Position numbers and translations under genes: made by a program
Part shown: positions 45,891 through 55,184 of the stretch, piece after piece
Numbering within the stretch: the first letter of the stretch is position 1
How the letters are laid out: every line of letters starts with the position of its first letter
Assembly: GCF_900108225.1 (NCBI RefSeq)
Contig: NZ_FNUZ01000004.1
Location: forward strand, 124,001-188,000
Direction of reading: 5' to 3'
Length of the DNA: 64,000 nt
Source: Thalassococcus halodurans
Lineage (GTDB): Bacteria > Pseudomonadota > Alphaproteobacteria > Rhodobacterales > Rhodobacteraceae
The notes under the pieces: generated by a model
What the model saw: the letters and a program-made list of their open reading frames with translations, nothing else
Databases searched by the model: none
Told to the model about the DNA's origin: nothing

Positions 45891-46271
45891 ATGAAAATCG
45901 GATTGGAACATGTGAACGTGACTGTGGCTGACATTGATGCATCGGCTGCTTTGCTGGGGCGTTTGTTCGACTGGAAAGTGCGCTGGGAAGGCGCCAGCAT
46001 TCATGGTGGCCGGTCTGTCCATGTGGGGACAGAAGACAGCTATGTGGCGCTTTATCAGCCGACGCACCAAGCCCGCGCCGAGGCAGAGACCTATTTCACC
46101 ACCGGCGGGATGAACCACATCGGTGTGGTGGTCAATGATCTGGATGCCGCTGAAAAGCGCGTCGCGTCCGAAGGGCTGATCCCGCACAATCACGCGGATT
46201 ACGAGCCGGGCAAACGCTTCTACTTCGACACCCCTGACGGGATCGAAATTGAGGTCGTCAGCTATGCGTGA
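45891..46271 (+). CDS. VOC-fold (glyoxalase/bleomycin resistance) protein under SoxR
   Basis: A 126-residue vicinal-oxygen-chelate protein. Residues MKIGLEHVNVTVADIDASAA at the N-terminus and GMNHIGVVVNDLDAAEKRVA near residue 76 are the two betaalpha-betabetabeta halves; the likely metal ligands are the histidines in EHVNV and NHIGV and the final glutamate in IEIEVVSY. Substrate unknown. It lies divergent from soxR behind a promoter with a SoxR operator, so induction by redox-active compounds is expected. A role in dealing with a toxic small molecule is inference. Confidence 0.9.
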   Translation: MKIGLEHVNVTVADIDASAALLGRLFDWKVRWEGASIHGGRSVHVGTEDSYVALYQPTHQARAEAETYFTTGGMNHIGVVVNDLDAAEKRVASEGLIPHNHADYEPGKRFYFDTPDGIEIEVVSYA

Positions 46272-46346
46272 TTGTTCGGGCGGCGTTAAGCCGACCTAGA
46301 CAATTTGACCAGCATATGGGAAGGGCACTGCGAACAGGAGACTCGC

Positions 46347-47684
46347 ATGACAACCACCCGTTTCGCACCTTCCCCCACTGGCCACATTCATGTGGGCAAT
46401 TTGCGCACCGCTTTGATGAACTGGCTGATCTCGCGCAAGGCGGGCGGCACGTTCATTCTGCGTATCGACGATACCGACCCCGAACGGTCGAAAGAAGAGT
46501 ATGTCGACGGTATCAAACGCGATCTGGAATGGCTGGGCCTGCATTGGGACCGGACCGAACGCCAGTCCGAACGTCTGGACCTTTACGCGGATGCCGCTGA
46601 CAAGCTGCGCGGGATCGGCCGTTTCTATGAGGCGTTCGAAACGCCCACCGAACTGGACCTGAAACGCAAGAAGCAGCTGAACATGGGCAAGCCGCCGGTT
46701 TATGACCGTGCAGCACTTGCGCTGTCCGACGATGAAAAGGCCGCATTGCGGACTGAGCGCGGTGACGGCGTATGGCGGTTCAAGCTGGATCACGAGCGGA
46801 TCGAGTGGACCGATGGCATCCTTGGCGACATCTCGATCGATGCAGCCTCTGTATCTGACCCTGTCCTGATCCGTGGCGACAAGCAGGTTCTGTATACGCT
46901 GGCCTCTGTTGTTGATGACACGGATATGGGCGTGACCCATGTTGTGCGCGGCTCGGACCACGTGACGAACACAGCGACGCAAATCCAGATCATGGCGGCA
47001 CTTGGTTTTGACCATCCGTCCTTTGCGCACCATTCGCTGCTGACCGGCCCGCAAGGCGAAGGTCTCTCCAAACGTCTTGGATCGCTGGCGCTGAAAGACC
47101 TGCGTGAAAGCGGGATCGAACCGGAGGCACTGCTGAGCATGATGGCCCGTCTGGGATCGTCGCAGCCTGTAGAACTGCGCATGACGCTGGATGAAATTGC
47201 CGAAGGGTTCGAGCTGTCGCAGTTCGGCGCGTCGCCGACCAAGTTTGACGTAAACGACCTTTACCCGCTGACAGCACGCAAACTGCACGGTTTGTCTGCC
47301 GATGCGGTTTCCGCCGATCTGGACGCGCTGGGCATCCCTGCGGACAAACAAGAGGCGTTCTGGAACGTCGCGCGTGAAAACATCACCACACGCAAGGACA
47401 TCGCCGGTTGGTGGGACCTGTTCACCAACGGCGCAGAGCCGCTTGTTGCGGACGAGGATCAGGATTTTATCGCTGAAGCGATGACCCTGCTGCCGGAACC
47501 GCCCTATGACGCCGAGACATGGAAGAACTGGACGCAGGCGGTCAAGGATCAGACAGGCCGCAAGGGCAAAGGTCTGTTCATGCCGCTGCGCAAGGCCGTG
47601 ACTGGTATGGAGCGTGGCCCCGAAATGGGCGACGTGATGCCGCTGATGCAGGTGGTCAAGGCGCGCGGCTTAGCCAAGGCATAA
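46347..47684 (+). CDS. gltX: Glutamate-tRNA ligase
   Basis: Class I synthetase charging tRNA-Glu. The 445-residue protein begins TTTRFAPSPTGHIHVGNLRT, with the HIGH-type motif HVGN, and carries a KMSKS-like LSKRLGSLAL near residue 240. The ATG at 46347 is used; a longer frame from 46305 adds non-conserved residues. Alphaproteobacteria commonly lack GlnRS and often have two GltX copies, one also making Glu-tRNA-Gln; which type this is cannot be said from the sequence alone. It has its own strong terminator. Confidence 0.95.
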   Translation: MTTTRFAPSPTGHIHVGNLRTALMNWLISRKAGGTFILRIDDTDPERSKEEYVDGIKRDLEWLGLHWDRTERQSERLDLYADAADKLRGIGRFYEAFETPTELDLKRKKQLNMGKPPVYDRAALALSDDEKAALRTERGDGVWRFKLDHERIEWTDGILGDISIDAASVSDPVLIRGDKQVLYTLASVVDDTDMGVTHVVRGSDHVTNTATQIQIMAALGFDHPSFAHHSLLTGPQGEGLSKRLGSLALKDLRESGIEPEALLSMMARLGSSQPVELRMTLDEIAEGFELSQFGASPTKFDVNDLYPLTARKLHGLSADAVSADLDALGIPADKQEAFWNVARENITTRKDIAGWWDLFTNGAEPLVADEDQDFIAEAMTLLPEPPYDAETWKNWTQAVKDQTGRKGKGLFMPLRKAVTGMERGPEMGDVMPLMQVVKARGLAKA

Positions 47685-47716
47685 CTTTGCTATAGTCATT
47701 TTGAAAGCTATGGCGC

Positions 47717-47754
47717 AAAATGGCCTCGCAGACCCTGCGGGGCCATTTTCTTTT
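47717..47754 (+). terminator. Rho-independent terminator after gltX
   Basis: A 15-base stem (AAAATGGCCTCGCAG with CTGCGGGGCCATTTT, one T-G pair) with a 3-base loop and a T-rich tail begins 32 bases after the gltX stop. Confidence 0.93.
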
Positions 47755-48097
47755 GGCATTTGCTAAGTGCGTTTTACTATCAATTACAGGTGTTTGCCTT
47801 ACGTCAATAAAGGGAATTTAATATACATTTAACCTACAGAATATAGGCGGGTCGGCTCAGAACTGGGCGTTCGTGCATTTCCTTGCGTGGCCCGAGATAC
47901 CTTTTGCCGAATCCATGAATACGACATTGGGTCGATTGATTTCGCATTTTAATACCGTGATGCGATTGCAATTCCCTTTTTCGGTATCCAGCCATCTTTT
48001 TTAATTGGAGGTGGGGTGAAAAAGCGGGGCTTTGAAATAATGTATTTTTAATGTTTATTTTCTATTTCTGATAAAATGGCGTTTTCATTTCTCAGTT
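47755..48097. other. AT-rich intergenic region with no recognised gene
   Basis: About 340 bases between the gltX terminator and the next gene. Base composition is clearly more AT-rich than the surroundings, with TTTAAT and TATATA stretches and stops in all frames. I see no tRNA, terminator or conserved element in it. A GGAGGTGGGGTG at about 48006 could start an eleven-codon frame, too short to support. Confidence 0.5.
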
Positions 48098-48667
48098 TTA
48101 CCCTGCGTTAATTATTTTAATTCGGCGTGATGCCAATTGTTCGTCAACCCAATCAGTTTCTTCCGCACTCAACTTTTGCGATCTTGGATAAAGCGGTGCA
48201 GCGCGATCATTGATGACCGGAGCATGCCACCCTGTGGTTGACTCGAAGAACTTCAGCGCGCCTTCAACGCCGTAAACCTCAAGGTAACCCTGCAAAACTA
48301 CATCAAGGTAGGACAGGATGACGGGGTGATCATCGCTTGCGATGGTCGAATTGGCAGGGGGGATTGCGTAAATTGCGATATCAAGCGGCTCATTTACTGC
48401 GTGATCGGTGCATTCATTGGCATTTAGACGTTCATAGAATTCTTCACGCTCGTCCAGCGCCGCCCAATCCTGATTTGGGACCTCGGCAATTAAGCCTTCA
48501 ATTTCGCTGCTTGAATCCGGAATTGCCGTTAGGAAAGCCAACTCTCTTCCGGGGACCCAGCGCCACTCTCTTCGCCATCCTTTTGCGCAAGCCTGAGTTG
48601 CACGCTTGTATAAATGCGTTTTCGTGTTTACTAGGGATCCATATCCAAAGAAAAACGATTTAGGCAT
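48098..48667 (-). CDS. Gamma-glutamylcyclotransferase-like protein
   Basis: A 189-residue protein with the GGCT/AIG2 fold signature: MPKSFFFGYGSLVN at the N-terminus, the loop that binds the gamma-glutamyl carboxylate, and a glutamate in ALDEREEFYERLN near residue 75 where the catalytic acid is expected. The C-terminal part (FESTTGWHAPVINDRAAPLY, about 145-165) is not typical of the family. The start at 48667 is chosen because it gives the canonical N-terminus; ATG 48688 adds seven residues. Substrate unknown. It is divergent from the NsrR-like gene with 60-80 bases between. Confidence 0.75.
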   Translation of the reverse strand: MPKSFFFGYGSLVNTKTHLYKRATQACAKGWRREWRWVPGRELAFLTAIPDSSSEIEGLIAEVPNQDWAALDEREEFYERLNANECTDHAVNEPLDIAIYAIPPANSTIASDDHPVILSYLDVVLQGYLEVYGVEGALKFFESTTGWHAPVINDRAAPLYPRSQKLSAEETDWVDEQLASRRIKIINAG

Positions 48668-48747
48668 AGCGGTTATTTTCCATTTCAACTAATAAGAGTA
48701 GCAAGCAGTCTATTCTTCAAGTTTATTGCTGAATTGAGGCGACGGTA

Positions 48748-49183
48748 ATGCGGGTAACAAAGCGAACTGATATTGCGCTTAGGGTTTTGATGTTTTGTGC
48801 TATCAAGCGCGGCGAACGCATTACTAAGTCCTCCATTGCTCAGGTGTGCAATGTTTCCGAGCATCACCTTGGCCAGATCGTGAATCAACTTGCCCAGCTT
48901 GGGTACTTGCGAACCCAGCGGGGACGCAAGGGGGGGGCTCGCTCTTGCCCTAGCGGAAGAGGATATCACGGTGGGTGCCGTGTTCCGGTCTTTCGAATCC
49001 AAAGTGCCGATTGTCGAATGTCATGACATGGTGACAAACACCTGTCCGCTGGCTGCGGCCTGTCGTTTGCGCACCGCGCTCGATTCCGCCGAAGAAGAAT
49101 TTTACAAAAGTCTGGATGACGTCAATCTTGCGTCCCTCGTCGGCGGAAACACCGAACTTTCGGGCATTTTTTCAGCAAGTTAA
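48748..49183 (+). pseudogene. nsrR: NsrR-like Rrf2 regulator, frameshifted at a G8 tract
   Basis: An Rrf2-family regulator resembling NsrR, split by a frameshift. The first part (48748-48937) encodes the winged HTH: MRVTKRTDIALRVLMFCAI, then SSIAQVCNVSEHHLGQIV and YLRTQRGRKGG. After the run of eight G at 48930-48937 the frame continues, offset by one, with LALALAEEDITVGAVF and the cysteine cluster ECHDMVTNTCPLAAACRL, which would hold the NO-sensing Fe-S cluster, and ends at 49183. Seven G would give one intact protein of about 144 residues. Possible explanations are a real inactivation, slippage-based phase variation, or a sequencing error. No NO-detoxification gene is adjacent. Confidence 0.8.
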
Positions 49184-49249
49184 CCCCTGCGACCTTCTTT
49201 CCGAATGGAACACTTGCCAGAGGCGGAAGCTTGGTCTAGCGTCTTTGCA

Positions 49250-49435
49250 TCACAGTGGGAGAACCGACTTTAGTCGGTGCCGAAGGAGCAACCGCCCCGG
49301 AAACTCTCAGGCTCAAGGACCGCTGCGATATTATGCTCTGGAGAGTGGTTCGTTCATCGCGGACCCGCCGAAGGGATAACGATCTCAGGCGCGATGCAGA
49401 CCTTGGTCTGCTGCAAGGACAGAGGGGGCGTTCCA
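49250..49435 (+). promoter_or_regulatory. Tandem glycine riboswitch
   Basis: Two glycine aptamers in series in the gcvT leader. The first (about 49253-49328) has GGGAGA, GCCGAAGGAGCAA and CTCAGGCTCAAGGACCG; the second (about 49336-49432) has CTCTGGAGAG, GCCGAAGGGATAACGATCTCAGGC and CAAGGACAGAGGGGG. These are the conserved blocks of the family. They are on the strand of gcvT-gcvH-gcvP, where glycine binding normally turns on expression. Confidence 0.93.
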
Positions 49436-49530
49436 GGCACGGGGAGGGTCCGTGTCGTGAATGCCCGAGAGCAGCACGTGGCTATTCTATGTGCGACGCG
49501 ACCCGGGCGGCTAACAAGACGGGGTGCCGC

Positions 49531-50775
49531 ATGGCCAACGGGGACGACAATCGTTTCAAGGAATTTGAAACACAGGATATTTGCGGCTGTGGCGTGCCGC
49601 ATGGTCCTGGCGAACATCATCACCACCACCATCACGACCATAGTCACGTTGAAGAAACGGGGCCAAAACGTACGCCGCTTTATGATCTGCACGTCGAACT
49701 GGGCGCAAAGATCGTCGAGTTCGCGGGCTATGACATGCCGGTCAGCTATCCGCTGGGGGTGATGAAAGAACATCTGCATACACGCGAAAAGGCCGGTTTC
49801 TTTGATGTCAGCCACATGGGGCAGGTTGTTCTGATCGGTCGCCGCCGTGATGCCGCCGAGGCGCTTGAGGCATTGGTGCCTGTGAATGTGCAGGGGTTGG
49901 CCGAAAACCGTCAGCGTTATGGCTTTTTTACCAATGACGCGGGCGGGATCGAAGATGACCTGATGATCGCCAATCGCGGGGATCATTTGTTTCTGGTCGT
50001 GAACGCGGCCTGCAAGGATGCCGATATTGCTCGGCTGCGCGACGGGCTTGAACCGGATGTCGTTGTCAAACACATCGAAAACCGCGCGCTGTTTGCTATT
50101 CAGGGGCCCGCGTCCGAAGCCGTCATGGCGGAACTGGCACCGGCCTTGAAAGACATGCGCTTTATGGATGTCGCGACCGTTGAAATCGAAGGCGTTGAAT
50201 GCTGGGTGTCCCGTTCGGGTTACACTGGTGAAGACGGGTACGAGATTTCGGTGCCCGAAGCCGCCGCTGTCATGCTGGCGCGCAAAATTCTGGATCATGA
50301 TGACGTTGAGCCCATTGGCCTCGGTGCGCGAGATTCCCTGCGCCTTGAGGCTGGGCTTTGCCTTTACGGGCATGACATCGACACCGAAACCTCGCCGGTT
50401 GAGGCGGGGCTGACCTGGGCCATTCAGAAAGTGCGCCGCAACGGGGGCGACCGCGCAGGCGGGTTCCCAGGGGCGGATCGCATTTTGGCAGAATTGGATA
50501 ATGGCGCAGACCGCCGCCGCGTGGGCCTGATGCCGGGAACGCGCGCGCCGATGCGCGAAGGCGTTATGTTGTTTGCCGATGAAACCGCGACCGATCCGGT
50601 CGGAAAGGTCACATCGGGTGGTTTTGGGCCATCGGTCGAAGGGCCGGTTGCCATGGGATACGTGCCTGCCTCGATGGCCGAGACAGGGACGACTTTGTTC
50701 GGGGAAGTACGCGGAAAACGGTTGCCGGTGACGGTGGCTGATCTTCCGTTCGTACCGGCCCGCTTTAAACGCTGA
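49531..50775 (+). CDS. gcvT: Aminomethyltransferase of glycine cleavage (T protein), His-rich N-terminus
   Basis: T protein: transfers the methylene group from the lipoyl arm of GcvH to tetrahydrofolate. The 414-residue protein has the family core from [20 protein letters not shown] (about residue 48), FFDVSHMGQ near residue 90 and the catalytic aspartate in [12 protein letters not shown] near residue 135. Before the core there is an extension of about 45 residues with [20 protein letters not shown], seven consecutive histidines, which ordinary GcvT proteins lack. Start chosen at ATG 49531; the frame stays open through the riboswitch to 49255 by chance. A weak GGGGTG precedes. First gene of gcvT-gcvH-gcvP. 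Confidence 0.93.
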   Translation: MANGDDNRFKEFETQDICGCGVPHGPGEHHHHHHHDHSHVEETGPKRTPLYDLHVELGAKIVEFAGYDMPVSYPLGVMKEHLHTREKAGFFDVSHMGQVVLIGRRRDAAEALEALVPVNVQGLAENRQRYGFFTNDAGGIEDDLMIANRGDHLFLVVNAACKDADIARLRDGLEPDVVVKHIENRALFAIQGPASEAVMAELAPALKDMRFMDVATVEIEGVECWVSRSGYTGEDGYEISVPEAAAVMLARKILDHDDVEPIGLGARDSLRLEAGLCLYGHDIDTETSPVEAGLTWAIQKVRRNGGDRAGGFPGADRILAELDNGADRRRVGLMPGTRAPMREGVMLFADETATDPVGKVTSGGFGPSVEGPVAMGYVPASMAETGTTLFGEVRGKRLPVTVADLPFVPARFKR

Positions 50776-50797
50776 CTTGTGTAGGGAGTATATACAC

Positions 50798-51160
50798 ATG
50801 AAATTCACAGAAGAGCACGAATGGCTGCGCGTAGAAGATGACGGCATCGTTGTGGTCGGGATCACCGAACACGCGGCCGAACAGCTTGGCGACGTTGTGT
50901 TTGTCGAACTGCCCGAGGTTGGCGCCACCATTTCCAAAGACGACGAAGTTGTTGTCATCGAAAGCGTTAAAGCGGCCTCGGATATTCTTGCCCCCGTTGA
51001 TGGCGAGATCGTCGAAGTGAACGAAACGATCGTGGATGAACCCGGCAAGGTCAACGAAGACGCCGAAGGTGAATCCTGGTTCTTCAAGGTCAAAGTCGAA
51101 GACATGTCGCAGCTGGACGACATGATGGACGAAGCGGCCTACAAGAAGTTCATTTCCTGA
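50798..51160 (+). CDS. gcvH: Glycine cleavage system H protein
   Basis: Lipoyl carrier of the glycine cleavage complex. The 120-residue protein has the lipoylated lysine at K58 in [20 protein letters not shown] and the family ends [14 protein letters not shown] and [11 protein letters not shown]. Start ATG at 50798 with AGGGAG about 10 bases upstream. It lies 22 bases after gcvT and 152 bases before gcvP in one operon behind the glycine riboswitch. Confidence 0.97.
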   Translation: MKFTEEHEWLRVEDDGIVVVGITEHAAEQLGDVVFVELPEVGATISKDDEVVVIESVKAASDILAPVDGEIVEVNETIVDEPGKVNEDAEGESWFFKVKVEDMSQLDDMMDEAAYKKFIS

Positions 51161-51312
51161 TTTCCGGCGGGCAGGCGCGGTGATGCGCGGCCTGCCTGTC
51201 CTGAAAGACAAACGAAAAAACAAGATCCGTCGCGGCCATCCCGTCGCGGCAGGCAACCGATATATTCAAGCGCTAGGGCCGTGGCCCGACACGCGTTAGC
51301 AAGGAGCCTGAG

Positions 51313-54159
51313 ATGCCCTTTCAACCAACCGAATATCTGCCATACGATTTTGCCAACCGTCGCCACATCGGCCCGTCGCCGTCTGAAATGGCCGACATGT
51401 TCAACGCCCTTGGCGTGGCCGACCTTGAACAGCTGATCGAGGAAACGGTTCCTGCATCTATCCGCCAGAAAGAGCCGCTGGAATTCGGCAAGCCGATGTC
51501 CGAGCGCGAATTGCTATGGCACATGCGGCAGGTGGCCAAGAAGAACAACGTGGTCACATCGCTGATCGGGCAGGGGTATCACGGCACAGTCACGCCGCCT
51601 GCGATCCAGCGGAATATTCTGGAAAATCCGGCATGGTACACGGCCTACACGCCCTACCAGCCCGAAATTTCGCAGGGCCGCCTTGAGGCGCTGTTGAACT
51701 ACCAGACGATGATCACCGATCTGACCGGTCTGGAAATTGCCAACGCGTCCTTGCTGGATGAATCCACGGCCTGTGCCGAAGCGATGACCATGGCGCAGCG
51801 TGTGGCCAAGTCGAAGGCCAAGGGCTTTTTCATCGATGAAAACTGCCACCCGCAGAACATCGCTGTCATGCGCACCCGCGCCGAACCGTTGGGGATCGAA
51901 ATTATCGTCGGCAAACCCGAGGATATGGACCCCGAACAGGTGTTCGGTGCGATCTTCCAATATCCGGGCACCTATGGTGGCTTGCAGGATTTCTCGGCCC
52001 CGATCGAGGCGCTGCACGAGGCTAAGGCGCTTGGGATTATCGCCGCCGACCCGATGGCGCTGTGCCTGCTGAAAGAGCCGGGCGCAATGGGTGCCGATAT
52101 CGCCGTTGGCTCGACCCAGCGGTTTGGCGTGCCCATGGGCTTTGGTGGCCCGCACGCAGCCTATATGGCCTGCCGTGATGCCTATAAACGCGCGATGCCG
52201 GGCCGGATTGTCGGCGTGTCCATCGACGCGCACGGCAACCGTGCCTACCGTCTGTCGCTGCAAACCCGCGAACAGCACATCCGCCGCGAAAAGGCGACGT
52301 CGAACGTCTGTACGGCTCAGGCTTTGCTGGCTGTGATGGCTGGTTTCTACGCGGTCTTCCACGGCCCCGAAGGCCTGAAGGCCATTGCACAACGCATCCA
52401 CCGCAAAACTGTGCGTCTGGCCAAAGGTCTGGAAGAAGCAGGCTTTGCCATTGATCAGGCCGATTTCTTTGACACGATCACGGTTGATGTTGGCCTCTTC
52501 CAGAAAGGCGTGATGGAGGCAGGCATCCAGAACGGCGTGAACTTCCGTAAGGTTGGCAAGACCAAGATCGGGATCACGCTGGATGAAACCACACGTCCCG
52601 CCACAATCGAACGTATCTGGCGGGCCTTTGGCATCGAACGTCAGGATTTCGATCTGATGCCGACGTACCGTTTGCCGAACAACCTGATCCGTCAGAGCGC
52701 CTATCTGCAGCACGACGTGTTCCACATGAACCGCGCCGAAACCGAGATGATGCGCTACATGCGTCGTCTGGCCGACCGCGATCTGGCGCTGGATCGTGCG
52801 ATGATCCCGCTGGGGTCCTGTACGATGAAGCTGAACTCGGCCGCGGAAATGATGCCGATCAGTTGGCCGGAGTTTTCCAACCTGCATCCATATTGCCCCG
52901 CCGATCAGGCGGAAGGCTATGAAGAGATGATCACCGATCTGAACGCCAAGCTGTGCCAGATCACTGGCTATGACGCGATTTCCATGCAGCCGAACTCGGG
53001 CGCGCAGGGTGAGTATGCGGGTCTGTTGACCATCGCGGCGTACCATCGTGCGAACGGGCAGGGGCACCGCAATGTCTGTCTGATCCCTGTGAACGCGCAT
53101 GGTACCAACCCCGCGTCGGCGCAGATGGTGGGGTGGAAAGTGGTTGTCGTGAAATGCGATGATCAGGGGTCAATCGATCTGGACGATTTCCGTACCAAAG
53201 CCGAACAGCACGGTGAAAACCTTGCCGGCTGCATGATCACCTATCCCTCGACCCACGGCGTGTTCGAAGAAACCGTGCAAGAGGTTTGTGAAATCACGCA
53301 TAAGTATGGTGGTCAGGTGTATATCGACGGCGCCAATATGAACGCGATGGTGGGTCTGTCCCGTCCGGGCGATCTGGGCGGCGACGTAAGCCACCTGAAC
53401 CTGCACAAGACGTTCTGCATTCCGCACGGCGGTGGTGGCCCCGGCATGGGCCCGATTGGTGTGAAATCGCACCTGACGCCGCACCTGCCGTCGCATCCGC
53501 TGGATGTGACCGGTGCTGGCCCGGTGTCGGCTGCGCCCTTCGGATCGCCGTTGCTGTTGCCGATCAGCTGGGCCTATTGCCTGATGATGGGCGGCGATGG
53601 TCTGACCCAAGCGACCAAGGCCGCGATCCTGAACGCGAACTACATCGCGACGCGTCTGTCCGGTGCGTATGACATTCTGTACCGTGGCAAATCTGGCCGC
53701 GTGGCCCATGAATGCATCGTCGATGTGCGTCCGTTCGAGAAATCGGCAGGTGTTACGGTGGAAGACATCGCGAAGCGTTTGATCGACTGTGGGTTCCATG
53801 CCCCGACCATGAGCTGGCCGGTTGCAGGTACCTTGATGGTCGAGCCGACAGAGTCCGAGACCAAGGCCGAACTCGACCGCTTCTGCGATGCGATGCTGGC
53901 GATCCGCGAGGAAATTCGCGCGATTGAAGAGGGCAAGATCGATGCGGAAAACAACCCGCTGAAGAACGCGCCCCACACGACCGAAGACTTGGTCGGCGAT
54001 TGGGATCGTCCCTATAGCCGCGAACAGGGCTGCTTCCCTCCGGGTGCGTTCCGCGTGGACAAATACTGGCCGCCGGTCAACCGCGTGGACAACGCTTATG
54101 GCGACCGCCATCTGATCTGCACATGTCCCCCGATGGAAGACTACGTAGACGCGGAATAA
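51313..54159 (+). CDS. gcvP: Glycine dehydrogenase (decarboxylating), P protein
   Basis: PLP enzyme that decarboxylates glycine and loads the aminomethyl group on GcvH. The 948-residue protein is a single-chain, full-length P protein: [15 protein letters not shown] at the N-terminus, [19 protein letters not shown] near residue 157, [17 protein letters not shown] near residue 497, and the PLP lysine K699 in [24 protein letters not shown] precedes the ATG. Last gene of gcvTHP; a long bidirectional terminator follows. Confidence 0.97.
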   Translation: MPFQPTEYLPYDFANRRHIGPSPSEMADMFNALGVADLEQLIEETVPASIRQKEPLEFGKPMSERELLWHMRQVAKKNNVVTSLIGQGYHGTVTPPAIQRNILENPAWYTAYTPYQPEISQGRLEALLNYQTMITDLTGLEIANASLLDESTACAEAMTMAQRVAKSKAKGFFIDENCHPQNIAVMRTRAEPLGIEIIVGKPEDMDPEQVFGAIFQYPGTYGGLQDFSAPIEALHEAKALGIIAADPMALCLLKEPGAMGADIAVGSTQRFGVPMGFGGPHAAYMACRDAYKRAMPGRIVGVSIDAHGNRAYRLSLQTREQHIRREKATSNVCTAQALLAVMAGFYAVFHGPEGLKAIAQRIHRKTVRLAKGLEEAGFAIDQADFFDTITVDVGLFQKGVMEAGIQNGVNFRKVGKTKIGITLDETTRPATIERIWRAFGIERQDFDLMPTYRLPNNLIRQSAYLQHDVFHMNRAETEMMRYMRRLADRDLALDRAMIPLGSCTMKLNSAAEMMPISWPEFSNLHPYCPADQAEGYEEMITDLNAKLCQITGYDAISMQPNSGAQGEYAGLLTIAAYHRANGQGHRNVCLIPVNAHGTNPASAQMVGWKVVVVKCDDQGSIDLDDFRTKAEQHGENLAGCMITYPSTHGVFEETVQEVCEITHKYGGQVYIDGANMNAMVGLSRPGDLGGDVSHLNLHKTFCIPHGGGGPGMGPIGVKSHLTPHLPSHPLDVTGAGPVSAAPFGSPLLLPISWAYCLMMGGDGLTQATKAAILNANYIATRLSGAYDILYRGKSGRVAHECIVDVRPFEKSAGVTVEDIAKRLIDCGFHAPTMSWPVAGTLMVEPTESETKAELDRFCDAMLAIREEIRAIEEGKIDAENNPLKNAPHTTEDLVGDWDRPYSREQGCFPPGAFRVDKYWPPVNRVDNAYGDRHLICTCPPMEDYVDAE

Positions 54160-54176
54160 GCGTTTTAAATCAAATA

Positions 54177-54211
54177 AAAAGCCCCGTCTGAGCGATCAGG
54201 CGGGGCTTTTC
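54177..54211. terminator. Bidirectional rho-independent terminator after gcvP
   Basis: AAAAGCCCCGTCTG and CAGGCGGGGCTTTT form a 14-base stem with a 6-base loop. A-run and T-run flank it, so it can end gcvP and the converging minus-strand gene at 54232. Confidence 0.93.
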
Positions 54212-54231
54212 TTTGTCGTGCGGGTAAGCGA

Positions 54232-55125
54232 TCACTCGGCCGCGATGGCGGTTTCCTCAGATGTCTCAAGCAGAAACGCAAAGACATCGCGCAGCTTGTC
54301 CCATGTTTCCTTATTGGGCGCGCACAGCAGATAGCCTTCGGTCATGTCACCGCGATAGTCGCTGCCGTCCAGCATGGCCGCATAGCCACCGGCCTGACGC
54401 AGTACGGCGACGCCCGCAGGCTGATCCCACGGGGTCATTTTGCCGAACAGGACAAAGTCGATGTTGCCCTGTACCAGCAGGCGGAATTCGTGGCAGGCGC
54501 AGCGGAACATGGTGCAGCGCTGGAACTTGGTCAACGTCACAGCGGCCTGTTCACGCTTGTCTTCGGGCAGCAGGTAAAGCGGCACGCTGCCGGTCAGATC
54601 GGCGATATCGCCACCGTCCGAGACTTTGACCTCGCGGCGGATGCGGCGGGGCAGAACCATTTCGGCGGGGCTAGTGTGATCGGCCATGATCACATCGTTC
54701 ATCACCGGATCATACAGCAGGCCAAACACCGGCTGACCATAGCGCAGGATCGCCACCATCACGCCAAAGACGGTCAGGCCATTGGCATAGTTCCACGTCC
54801 CGTCGACCGGATCGATGGTAAAGCACAGTTCGGCGCCCGCGATGTCCTTGATCACATCAGGATTGTCCGAGGCGTGTTCCTCGCCCACGATCAGTGCGTG
54901 GGGGAACATGATCTGAAGGCCGCGCGCGATCATCGCCTCGGCGGCTTTATCTGCCTCTGTCACCAAATCCTGCGGGCCGGATTTCTGATCAATCTGATGG
55001 CTTCCCAGATTGCGGAAGCGCGGCAGGATTTCGGCCTTGGCCGCACGGCGCACGAGGTTCAGGATTTGTGTCTTTTGCGCGTTGGACAGCGGCGCTGTGA
55101 CGGTGGCGGGTAAAGTTTCACTCAT
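54232..55125 (-). CDS. Inositol monophosphatase family protein
   Basis: A 297-residue metal-dependent phosphatase of the IMPase/CysQ superfamily. The metal motifs are present: GEEHASD near residue 90, the IDPVDGTWNYANGL near residue 110 and the WDQPAGVAVLRQAGGYAAML near residue 232. DLVTEADKAAEAMI near residue 60 is the usual N-terminal block. ATG 55125 has AGGAGA 7 bases upstream; 55146 would add seven residues. Whether it acts on inositol phosphate, histidinol phosphate or PAP cannot be told. Converges on gcvP's terminator, downstream of the ABC exporter genes. Confidence 0.9.
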   Translation of the reverse strand: MSETLPATVTAPLSNAQKTQILNLVRRAAKAEILPRFRNLGSHQIDQKSGPQDLVTEADKAAEAMIARGLQIMFPHALIVGEEHASDNPDVIKDIAGAELCFTIDPVDGTWNYANGLTVFGVMVAILRYGQPVFGLLYDPVMNDVIMADHTSPAEMVLPRRIRREVKVSDGGDIADLTGSVPLYLLPEDKREQAAVTLTKFQRCTMFRCACHEFRLLVQGNIDFVLFGKMTPWDQPAGVAVLRQAGGYAAMLDGSDYRGDMTEGYLLCAPNKETWDKLRDVFAFLLETSEETAIAAE

Positions 55126-55184
55126 CGAATCGTCTCCTGACGGCAAGTGCCTGTTGGGTAGGCCCCTCTGACTTTGTGTTCAAG

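Noticed and set aside
49255-49530. Open reading frame through the glycine riboswitch joined to gcvT
   Set aside because: The DNA here has the conserved blocks of two glycine aptamers; the absence of stops is chance in GC-rich sequence and the encoded residues are not GcvT-like.
49354-51123. Minus-strand frame of 589 codons opposite gcvT-gcvH
   Set aside because: Shadow of the glycine cleavage genes; spans two genes and a gap, and shows no domain.
51514-53100. Minus-strand frame of 528 codons inside gcvP
   Set aside because: Antisense shadow, no motif.
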